NCBI RefSeq assembly: GCF_932276165.1
Contig: NC_064011.1
Coordinates: 6,031,501 to 6,095,500 of the forward strand
Length of the DNA: 64,000 nt
Reading direction: 5' to 3'
Origin: Plutella xylostella
Taxonomy: Eukaryota; Arthropoda; Insecta; Lepidoptera; Plutellidae
The notes under the pieces were generated by a model. That model did not search any database. It saw only the letters and a list, made by a program, of their open reading frames with translations, and had not been told where the DNA came from. The translations under genes and the position numbers were made by a program. Below are positions 30,837 to 42,800 of this stretch, one piece after another; within the stretch, counting starts at the first letter, position 1, and each line of letters starts with the position of its first letter.

Positions 30837-33800
30837 CTATAAAATTAGAGTTTCTGCCTTTCTGCCAGAAAAATCATCAATACACAACCAATCAAGCATT
30901 ACTTCAGCCTCCACAACTACATCCTCCACAACCACATCCTCCCCTTCCATTTCTTTTTCTGCTGCACTTTCTCTACGGAATTTTCTTTTCAAGTCGCGCC
31001 ACGTCTGAAAATAACATTTGTGTTCAATATTAACAAACCCATCAAATTCATGTAAGTAGTCAAAAAGAATCAGAATAATCTGCTTTTTTATTAATTACTT
31101 GACCGTTATTCGAAGCTTAAACCATTGAGATAGGCCCTTCAGTTTACCTTGCATTTTCCCTTGAGCTCTACGTCATTTCCGTCGTTTGGTAGCCATATTT
31201 GACATCACCGGCAGGGCGCTCGCGACGAGTCAAGCGAGTGCCTATTCCTAGATCAATTGGCGTTCAGATCTTGCCGGCGACGGTCGCATCCAGCAAACAG
31301 GTGAGTACCTTTTGAAACTTTTTTCAAACATGTTTGCTGTGCTACCGTCTTATATTTTCCCTTTTATATTTTGATTTATTTTAATCAAAATATACAATAA
31401 TATATAAAATCTGTGTGTTCAATAGTGCTCGTATAAATAATTTAAATTCTGTTTATCGTGGTTTAGCTCCTATTGGATATTAAATATGATATAATAATTA
31501 AAAAAATAAAAAAACCGACTTCAAAAAACCACTAAAATGTAAGAAATAATTTAAGGTTTACACAAATTCTACTCGTATGAGACAGTACAAATATACCTAA
31601 GCAGGAACTGTTCTTTTTTGATGTTGGTGCGGTGACAAAGTAATCTGAAGAAATATGGCACCAACTTCAAAAAAGAACAGTTCCTGCTTAGGTATATTTG
31701 TACTGTCTCATACGAGTAGAATTTGTGTAAACCTTAAATTATTTCTTACATTTTAGTGGTTTTTTGAAGTCGGTTTTTTTATTTTTTTAATTATTATTTT
31801 ATTTAATAGTTTTTAGTTTATTTGTAAAAAATTTCAATCAAAAGTAAGGTGCAAATGATACCAAAAAGTCCTACTAATCAATACGAATCATTCAAGCCTA
31901 AACACGAAGTAGTTGCTATATACCGTTGAGGAGTTCCCCTGACTGCCTTCCGTTTCCATCATCAGATCAGCTCAAGGTCACCATCATATTTTTTTGTTAT
32001 AAGAACTATATTTACGTTCTTAATTTCATTAGAATCGGTTAATATGTGCCAAAAATGGAAATTCATACCCTGTTTTTACCCCTTTACCCACCCTTGGGGG
32101 TGAAATAAAATTCTGAAAAAAAAATGGGACCACCTGGGAACTCAACCCAATACAACAAAAAAAGAATTTTCAAAATCGGTTCATAAACGGCGGAGTAATC
32201 GGTGAACATACATAAAAAAAAATGTAAAAAAAAAAAAAAAGATCCCGACGAATTGAGAACCTCCTCCTTTTTTTGAAGTCGGTTAAAAATGGGTTTATTT
32301 TTTAAAATTTTTTTGTAAGAGTTAACCACGTGGCGATTTTTATTTGCTTAATTTTATACAAAATTTGAAAGTGAATTTATATAACGGTTCTACCGTTCGT
32401 GTGTTTAATATTTGCTTTTTCTGTTTTTATTTCATGTGTTTTTCTACGTCTATTTGCAAAGTTGTTCGGTGATAAAAGTAATTTATTTACAAAATCAGTA
32501 GTAACGATGGAACCAGCCGTCCCTGGCCCATCGGGGGCTAACAAAAGGTCTCGAAATAAAGAGCGTTCTTCGAGCAGTAGCAGTTCTTGCAATAGTTCTT
32601 GTTCAGAGGCAAGTTCGTCTGATTCAAATAAAAAACAACGTCGCAGCCGGCGTAAAAAACAAAGGAGGGGCAAACGGCACAGTAGTTCCACGCAGATGAT
32701 TAAAGACCTTGCAAAAGAACTCAGTGATTTACGGAAACAATTGTTGCCAAATAATCAATCTGCACAACCTGACTTAGACGAAATATCTCTCAGCTCTGAG
32801 GTTAGTGGTGAACTTTATGATCAAAATAACGATACCATAGCCGATTGCACATCAAATAATACGGGTGATTTCAATTTAAATATAGAAACGAAATTAAAGG
32901 AATCCGCAGTTCCGAAATAGGGCGTGCAAAACCGGAAGGTTTTCAAAACCGGTTTTGAATCTTCGGTTTTCAGCCTCAAAACCGGGTAACCGGTTTTGAT
33001 ATTACTTAAATATTTTTTTGTCATACAGTACTAATTAAACAAGGAACCCATATTCTTAGATAGAGATATCCACAAAACATACGAATAAAACATTTTTTAT
33101 GATATACTTACCTATTTTTAATCAACAATATGACAAATTAATAATTTAGTGAACAGCAGCCTTACTCCCAGCGATTAATAGTCGCTATCCAAAAAAGCCA
33201 ATTAAAACTCAGTTGAAAAATTTAGGCCGATTCAGTTGGTACCACCACCTCGGTTTTGACTGAGCCGCGGACCAGGGACAACGTAGAAAATATATCAAGA
33301 AACGACTAGTGATTATTTTTGAAACGGTAGCCGAAGTAAGCCGATATCAGGCCGATGTTGCGTTCCGTATTTCAATAGAGGTGAAAGAAAGAGATGTCGC
33401 TCTATAAAATTGTATAAGATCTTGTGTTTTTTCTCGCTCTGACAAGGAAAAAATTGGTGTGCGTTCGAAGTACTAGCGAAGCTTGAAATAAGAAATCCGG
33501 TAATCATCAGTCCATATTATGTTTTTATTTTTTCAATGTTAGTAAAATATTAATTAAAATACTTATTAAACACTAGGTTAAAGTCATCACTCATGCCATT
33601 TTTTACTTATTATTCACAAAAACTTAACTTTGTAAACGTTAAAATATGAAATTAGGAGCTTTTGAACGCATTCAAACTAAAAATCAAAATACTCTGTGAA
33701 CCTGTGAAAACACTCCCTCAGTGTTGCCATTAGCGGACATTTTACACATTTGACGTACTATTTTAGCCTCCCATGTGTAATGTGTATATAATTGGTCCAT

Positions 33801-36800
33801 GTAATGTACCATTTAAACTTAACTTCCAATATCATGATTATCATGTGTAAAATCTTTGTTTATGGACTATTTTACGTATTTTTTTTTGGAATCGCAGCAA
33901 AAAAATTATTAACCACAATTAGTTACGATTTTGATTTTCTTGTATGATTATTTTCTCAACCAATATGATTATTACATGATTGCAATGAGTATAAGTATAT
34001 CATACCTACATAAAACTGCGGGGTACCTACTCTGAAGGGTTTAGGACATTGTAACACTTTTTAAAATGCTATAATAAATATAGGTACGTTTCTCACGACT
34101 AAAATCTATTAAAATATAGTACTTCTGCTGACGAGCAGGTGCGAAAGAGCTGGAAAAGCTAAATTGAGTGATTTTAGTAAAAAAACAGCTCATGTACGGT
34201 ATTAACCATAAATGTACGTTTTCAGCGCTGGATATGTGCGTTTTGAGAACTCCGTTGCGGCAACACTGCACTCCCTCCACTTCATTCATACAACATACAA
34301 TAACAATGATAAAACAAAATTACAAATGGAATTTCCTTATTTAAATAGATATTTGTGCACTAAATACATAATAATATGACGTAAGTATAGTATTCTGATG
34401 GAGTGGTTAAGTTGCAGACTCAGATCGACTCGATTTATAGAATAGACCGATAAAATATTACGATAATTTGTTACAAAGTTATAGATATTAAACTATCAAT
34501 CATTGTTTACAGAAAGAAGAAGAAGACGTTGCGTGTCACCGTATAGCCAAGGAAATATCTTGTGAAAGTTTTAACTCAAGGCCGAAATCTATTGAAAAAA
34601 TACTCAACATAACCTACAATTACAGTGAAATACTGAAAATATCTTGTACCGTGATAATATTTCTGAATAATAAGTGCAAACCCATACTCTAAGATCGTGC
34701 TTTCAACCACATACTTAATACAATTCCATAATCATATCGAAATCCAAAAGTTCGTAAGTCGTAAGTGATCATAGTTTAGGTGTGTACTTATTAGACTCAT
34801 GCATTGTAAACTCTATAAACGATTACTCGTAATGTATTAATCATATTAAAAGTTGAATGCGGCTGTTTTATTTTTTATTCTTTATGTTTAAAGCAGTTCT
34901 AAGAAAAAGCAGTAATAACTAGTAATAAGAGTTGTAACATTATGCATGGACCAAGTGTCTGCTTATGTAAAAACACAATGTTATCATGTAAGTAAACCCT
35001 GCTTTAAACATAAAAAATGTGTCTACCTAATCTTCATAAAGCAGATAATGCTAACACCCTGATTACACCACCAAGTAGAGCGGCCCGAGACAGTGTCCTC
35101 CGCTGAGCACTCTGTTATTGTGATCCACGGAATGGTTTAATATCGGCCAAGAGTACTGTCTTGCCACTCTACTCAGTAGGTGATTACAAGGGTATTACAT
35201 TGCAACAGGTAAAAGTTAGTATACAGGGCCTCAAGTCTGCTAATTATTTATTTTTATTATTTTATTAAAAGTACAACTTACAATGTTACTTATACAATTT
35301 CTTCCATGTTGCAATGTTATCATTGCCGGACTTTTAAGAAGGAATACTTCCTATCAAGCCTTTATAAAGCAATAGTATCATGAATGACCTCCTAGTCAAG
35401 TGCAACATCAACAGGTAAATAATGAAATGAAACATGGTTTTTGCTGTATTTTGTGTTTATTAAGTATCATATATTAAATCACATCACAATTATTATCAGT
35501 GTTCTGAAATATCAAGCATAAGCTTCTCTTCTATTAGCTAAAAAACTGCTCTCTGATTATCTGAAATAAGATAGAAATATAGATTAATAGTAATTCTATA
35601 GGTTAGGATATAATAATAATATATTGTACAGTCAGCCAAAGAGATATGTATGCCACCCCAACGCAAGCCCTTAGATATTATGACAATTGATAGGTAATAT
35701 TTATGTAACATGAAAAATAAGGATAACTAATATTAAGGTAAGTAATACTTAAGTTAGTAAGTATTGATAAAATATTATTATTCCACCCATGAGGATTAAA
35801 TTTTTGTTGCTGTGGTGGCATAAATATCTATTGCTGACTGTACTATCAAGGTATTGATACAACTTTATTTAGTAGATTTTCTATTCTATTCTATTCTGAG
35901 AGGTGGCGAAGCTCCTGTACGTGGCTCTCTTGAGTGGAACCTTTGTACATATCTCCTTAATTTTAGCTCAGCCAGCCTAGCTCTCGAGTAAAATGGAGCA
36001 GCAAGCCTGGGTGTTCCAATAGCTGAGATAGGCGTTCTGTTGGTCCAAGAATAGATAGTCTTGTTTCTGTAGTAGGTGGAGATTGAGCCAGCATAGGTAT
36101 ATTTTTTTAACTACAAAAGATACCCACCGCAGCACTACAGTTTAATCCTAAGGTACTTAGAAAACAGATGAATCAAATAATATTTTATAGATATAGAATC
36201 TAGATAAGCAAGCCAAGTAAATTATTTTTCATACTTTCAGTGCATCATAAAATTAAAGTGTTTGTGCTAGGGTAGTATTTCATATATTTTTTGCTACAAA
36301 TAAATTGAAATCAGCTTAAGTGACTTACTCAGTAGCAGAATGATATGCCAATTTAGTTTCTTATGTAGGTATTAACTTCATAAGATCTTAATACAACTTG
36401 TTGTTAAGTACTTCACATAGGCACTGGAATATTTAGTCTTGGTTATAAATTCCAGTCTGGAGCCAGTTGCAACGCAGTAAAAACCTACAAATACCAAAAA
36501 TTCTGGTTAGTATCATGGGGTTTAGGTTACAGACATTATGATAGTATAGGAAGGTTTATCTTATTATTATTATTATTAGTAGGTATATATTGTTAGCCAC
36601 TGGACTTAGCTGGAGCGAGACCAAACATAGGTGGTTTAAACAAAGATAGGTGGCAGATTTTATGACACCTCTGGGGTGCCATAGGACTACAACAATGGTA
36701 AAAGAAGGTTTGTCTTTGTTTTGAAGGATATTTTATTTAAGGCTTCTTCTTCATGCCTTAAGAACATGAGAGTTAAGGCGGTCATCCATTGGCGAGGCGA

Positions 36801-39800
36801 CGGTATAGATTGTTGGCTTGTCGAATCTCGTTGGTGAGCCATTAGCGAACCAAACAGTCTACTTTCATCATTGGCAAAGTCGTGGCGTGCTTTTTGTAAC
36901 ATCGTTGGAGGTTTTTTAGACCGCGGACTTAGAGGTTATTGGAGGTTTTGCTCGCGAATGGATCATCGCCTTTAGTTGAAGAAACTTTTACATGTACCTC
37001 TATTATGTTCGTGGATACTCACCTTATTTGTTACGCTCAAATCAGCTAGTTTCATGAAGCTAAAGTCTTCAATCAAATTGTCCGTCAACTCCTTTAAATA
37101 TGCTTTAAAATATCCAGGGAGACTGGTTTGCAATCCTCACGTATCCTCAGTAACTACTTTCACATCACTTTGTAGGTGTAATTACAGGCTCTTTTTCTTA
37201 CAAAAATAGGAAAAATTAGCCATTATAATGGCTTTGCGTTGCAAGAATAGGAACTTTTTTCAAAGAGGCGTTGAGTCGCAACTTTGACATATAATCTACT
37301 CTGTGTGATGAGCTCGTGGTGCGAATTTCTAGCTTAGTAACGCTATAATTTTCTCTGAACGGTTTGCGTGACGTCATAACACAATGAGCCGCAAAAATGT
37401 GCGGTGGGAGTACGATATTAGCGATTTTGTTGAAATCGATTCAGCCACTCATCGCTGGGAGTAAGGCTGCAGGAAAAAAGTTAAATAAGAATTATCATAG
37501 TACTTACTGTTATCACATCTAAAAAAAGTGTGTGGCACCTTAATGGTGTTTTTATATCGTTCTGTTATCATCAATAATTGTATATTTTAAACATACAGGC
37601 AGATTTTGAAAAAAAAAACATTTATCGTCTGATTCTTACGACCACTCTATAGTAGCAGTAAGATGATGAATGTTTTTTTGATGTATTACAGATTTGTTCA
37701 TATCAACGCAACGAAAGAAAGCCTAACTCATTGATGGACACGACTGCATTTGATTTGAAGTCCTCAACACTTCATGAAAAAAGTCCATAACGTCGAATGC
37801 AGTCCCCGCACTTGGCCTAATTATATTTTCAACAACGGTGAATGCAGTCCTGTTTTACCTAGAGTTTGTATGAAGACCACCTTGTTGTGCTTTATTGGGC
37901 CAGATTTCAACGTTATAATTATGTGCACCCAGAGTACCTTTTTTTCACACAGCAATAAGTTTTCATACAGCAAAAAATGTGAACTCACACGCACACATCG
38001 GTCACTGACGTCGTGTTTTCTTTACTGAAAATCGTCACTCAATTTCCATACAATATTTTAGTGCTTTTTTATGAGTTTCACCATTAATCTAGTGTCCATC
38101 AGTGTGCCAACCGATATACAAATTCTTTTATTTTTAGAGTTTATGGGTTCAACTTCTAATGTATGTAAAAAAGTATATAAAAATACGATCAAAATCGGTG
38201 AAAACCCGGTTTTCGGTTTCCGGTTTTGAACTCTCAAAACCGGTTATGAAAAACCGTGATATATTGTCCGGTTAACCGGTTTTCCGGTTAACCGGTTTTG
38301 CACGCCCTATTCCGAAAACGTGTGATCATTATTTGAGAATTTTAAATGAGATTCAACGTTTTAATAGTGAGGAATGGTCGGAAATACGTTACTCTGACAC
38401 ACAAAAACAATATAATCACACTCCTGGTTTTGTTGAGTTAGAGGCAAATGATGAAATAAAGGCCTACGATACTTTACGCCATTTAATATACGCGGACAAA
38501 TCATATGCTGGTTTAACATATTGTGTTCTAAAACAGAGGGAAGTGTTACAAGAAAAATTACGCGATTTTCTTTCATGGGCTAAAACTAGTGAGGGTTCGC
38601 TAAATTTTGACAATATAAGTGACAAAATGACTGATATTTCCGTAAATGGCGAATATAGCAAGGTTTCTGCGGATTTGCTACAACTTGTGTGCGGCCATAG
38701 GGCGGAGACTGTTGAGATGCGCCGGGATGCCATCATAAATTCCGTTAAAGACCCCCTGGTAAAAACAGCAATCCGAAAAGTGCCTCCGTCAGTTAAACAC
38801 TTATTTGAAGCTGATAAGTTGAGTGCTACCTTAGAAAAAGCCGGTGGTGTTAAAAAGGCTTTTTGGGCTGCTGGTAAAATAAATACGTCCGCTTCTCAAG
38901 CACGACGGCCAGCCCACCGCCCCCCGCAGGGGTCCCAAAAATATCCGTACCAGCCCTCGCAGGGTATCTCACCGTCACAATACGGGCCTTCGCAAGGTAC
39001 CCTCAACGTGCAAAATCCTCCCTCGCAGGGAGGACATACCATAACAAACCGGCAATATCCTTCGCCTGCATATGACCGTAATTATCCCCAGCGGGGTTCA
39101 TTTCGCTCTCGTGGGTCAAAACAGGGAAACCAAAGATCTCAACGAGGTGGTCGTAACCATAAACAAGCCAAATCCGGTTTCCAAGGAACAAACCATCGTA
39201 AGTATTGACTCGCTGAACTTCAAAGCAGGACAGTTAGTAAGGTTTTATCGAAATTGGGTGACAATGAATGCACCACCACACATCCTCAAGATCATAAAAG
39301 GGTATCGCATACCGTTCAAACAAAAGCCACCATTGATAATGCCTCATCTATGCAACGTAAAAGCGCTTCACACTCAACCTTCAGAAGATATGACCTTGGT
39401 CGTCAAACAAATGTTAAGCACGGGAGTTCTCCAGCCTGTTGCACCTTCTCCGAGTTTTATATCAACTCTCTTTCTCGTCCCAAAGAGCGACGGATCGCCT
39501 CGTCCGATTTTCAATCTAAAAGCATTGAACAAATTCGTGCTAGTCAAGCCGTTCAAACTAATAAATGTGTATCGCATACCAGATTTCATTCAACCCCGAG
39601 ACTGGATGTGCAAGTGCGACCTTTCACAGGCGTATTTTCATCTGAGCATATCCGACTCCCACAGACGGTTTCTCAGGTTAATTTATCAAGGTCAGTTGTA
39701 CGAAATGACTTGTCTACCTTTTGGGCTAAGTACCGCACCCAAAACTTTCGCAGGATTAACAAACTGGATCGCACAGATAATGAGAAATCAGGGTGTGAGG

Positions 39801-42800
39801 ATAATTGTGTTCCTGGACGATTATCTCCTGGTTCACCAGGATCCAGCTGTTCTCAAGGATCACGTAAGGCTTCTAATAGGAACCTTAGAGTTCTTGGGTT
39901 GGCAGATAAATCACGAGAAGTCTGTTTTCACTCCCCAAAAATCGATAACTTACCTAGGCGTCCTATGGAACCCTTGGCTCAACCAGAAAACCCTGCCCGA
40001 GGCAAAGCTGCAATCCATAAGAATGAAGATAGATTGTGTCTTGAAATCTCAAAAAGTAAACTTATGGACTCTACAAAGCCTGGTCGGAGCTCTGAACTTC
40101 GCGAGATTTGTTGTACCCAGAGGCAGGCTCCACTATCGAGGGTTGCTAGCGTTTCTGAATGCATTGCCCATGAGAACAACACGGACGTATGTTATACCGA
40201 AAAAAGCTTTGGCCGACCTGACCTGGTGGTTTCAGAACATACATCGCCCGTCAGTGCTTCATGTTCAACCACCATCTCATTTCCTGACGACGGATGCCTC
40301 CGATATAGCATGGGGGGCACAATTGGACAATGTGTCCCTGTCAGGAACGTGGACCATACCAGAACAAAGTTATCATTGCAACGTGAAAGAAATGCTGGCC
40401 ATTCTGAGGGCACTTCAACAATATCGTCACAAGTTGAGCAAGACTTCTGTCACGGTCCAATGCGACAACAAAACGGTCGTGGCATATCTCCGCAACGAAG
40501 GCGGCACGAGATCATCTCGACTGATGGACTTAACTTACCAAGTGTTTCGACTGCTAGAGCATCATCAGATACATATAAACATATTTCATATCCCAGGGAG
40601 ATACAACAATCATGCAGACCATCTGTCCCGTCACAGATTACCACCAGAATGGCATCTTCTTCCCCAGAGCACAGAGATAATATTTGCAAAATACGGACAG
40701 CCAGAGATAGACCTGTTCGCTTCCAGCAGAGCGCACGTAGTCCCAGTATACGGAACGATGGATGCGACCGACAGTCAAGCACTAGTTCACGATGCATTCT
40801 CGATGACTTGGAATTTCAACCGTGCTTGGATATTCCCACCGCCATTCCTGATACCCAAGGTCCTGGCTCACCTCAACAGGGCGTCCGGAATGTACCTTCT
40901 CGTTGTTCCTCGCTGGAAGAAGGTGTTTTGGCGCTCAGACCTCAAGAGTCGAGCTCTAGCAGCTCCATTTACAGTACTCAACCTGGACCGAGTACTGATA
41001 GACGCGTCGACAGGACTGCCACCACCTCGAGTACAGGACCTCACACTCGAAGTCTGGATATGTGGGGGTGGACCCCGAGCCTAGATGAATGGGATTGTGA
41101 CCAAATTAGTCTTCTAAAATCCTCATGGAGACCGTCAACGACAAAGACATACAAAGTGGCGTGGAATCGTTGGGTAAACTGGTGTAAGGCTAATAATGTG
41201 ACGTCAACAGCTCCAACTGGTTCCGAATTAGCACGTTTTCTCGCAGATTTGTATTTAAAGGAGAAGTTGTCGTATAATACAATTTTACTGCATAAATCGG
41301 TCGTATCAACATTGTCAAATATTGATGACTCTGGTAAATTAAGTAACAATGTTTTGGTTAAGCATGTACTCAAGTCAATTTCTTTGAAGAAACCTCCTAA
41401 AGGTAAACCACCTATTTGGAATATTGACCAATTAGCTTCATATTTAGAAAATAGAGTAATAAATCATAATAATATGTTCGACGTTTCTAGACAAACAGCT
41501 GCCATTCTAATGTTATGTTCAGGTAGACGCATTCACGACTTGTCACTGTTAAGAGTTGATAAAGATCATTGTAAGATATCCTCTAATAGCCTGATATTAT
41601 GGCCTGACTTTGGATCCAAGACCGATTCCTCAGATCATAGGCAATCAGGATGGAAATTGTTATCAAACGAGAGTAACAAAAACTTGGATCCCGTATATTG
41701 GGTCCAGCAAACTATTAAGTTACTGTCAAAAAGCCGCAGTGAGTGCAATAGCTCTAGACTATTTATCACAACTAGAGGTGAAACTCGCCCTGCATCACGC
41801 GCAATCATAGCTGGGTGGATAAAGACACTCTTACAAGAAGCTGGCATCCAGGCTACTCCTGGTAGTATCCGGTCCGCAGTTGCCTCGAAAAACTGGCTGG
41901 ATAACTATCCAATCGAAGATATACTAGCTAGGGGCAATTGGAGGTCTGCAAATACGTTCGCAAAATTCTATAAAAGACAAGTTATGTCTACAACTGTATC
42001 AAGTAATAGCATCACTAGATTATTTAATCCAGTCACATAGTATGATTTGTAAATAAAATAACATTATTGTGTATTAGTGTGTGTTTAATACATACAATAA
42101 TCATTCATACAATGTATACATTCATCAAGCCTAAATTATAGTTAATTAATAAATTGTTACCTACTTGACACATAATATGTGCCTAAGAAAATGTAATGTT
42201 AAGTCTTAAATAATTATATGTGATTATTGTTCACCTAATTATTGATTTCCATGTAATAATTAGCCAGATCATTAGAGAATATCCTTAATTTCTTATATAA
42301 GTATTGCATTCCTCTGAAGAGAAGATACAGAATATTTCTTACACATTACCACATATACCTAATGGGGTTCTGTAAATTGATCACTTACTTATGTATTTAT
42401 GTTTAAGTTCATTTTTGTGTTGAATTATGTTTAAAATATATACTGGTCATACCAATACCATTTTTCATTTCATATACTGCTTAAATATTAATTATTCACA
42501 TTGGCGTTCTCGTCCGTAATCCATCACCAGGCGATAACAGACACGTCTCAATGGTTTAAGCTTCGAATAACGGTCAAGTAATTAATAGCAGCGTTTTACC
42601 TGAAAATAAAACGCTTATTAAATACTTACCTTATTCGAAGCTTAACTATAATTCCTGCCTGGTGTACCATTGATACGCAATTGATCTAGGAATAGGCACT
42701 CGCTTGACTCGTCGCGAGCGCCCTGCCGGTGATGTCAAATATGGCTACCAAACGACGGAAATGACGTAGAGCTCAAGGGAAAATGCAAGGTAAACTGAAG

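Larger units (their letters stand above)
33156..37470. mobile_element. Terminal-inverted-repeat element X, copy 2, nested inside the hAT
   Basis: GCAGCCTTACTCCCAGCG at the left and the complementary CGCTGGGAGTAAGGCTGC at the right. Both subterminal regions are homologous to those of copy 1 (21598-24861) in opposite orientation. The 4.3-kb interior shows no transposase; it includes smaller MITEs at 35055, 35627 and 36773. Superfamily is unknown. Confidence 0.6.
32918..38309. mobile_element. hAT-type non-autonomous transposon inside DIRS gag
   Basis: The 18-bp ends TAGGGCGTGCAAAACCGG and CCGGTTTTGCACGCCCTA are exact complements. Subterminal AACCGG repeats are dense at both ends. The 8-bp target duplication TTCCGAAA is at 32910-32917 and 38310-38317. 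No transposase frame is visible. Much of the interior is a second element (33156-37470), so the hAT core is only about 1.1 kb. Confidence 0.9.

Noticed and set aside
39254..41059. Long open frame preceding the tyrosine recombinase
   Set aside because: It overlaps the RT-RNase H gene in another frame and has no motifs of its own; only the part from about 41060 carries recombinase residues.
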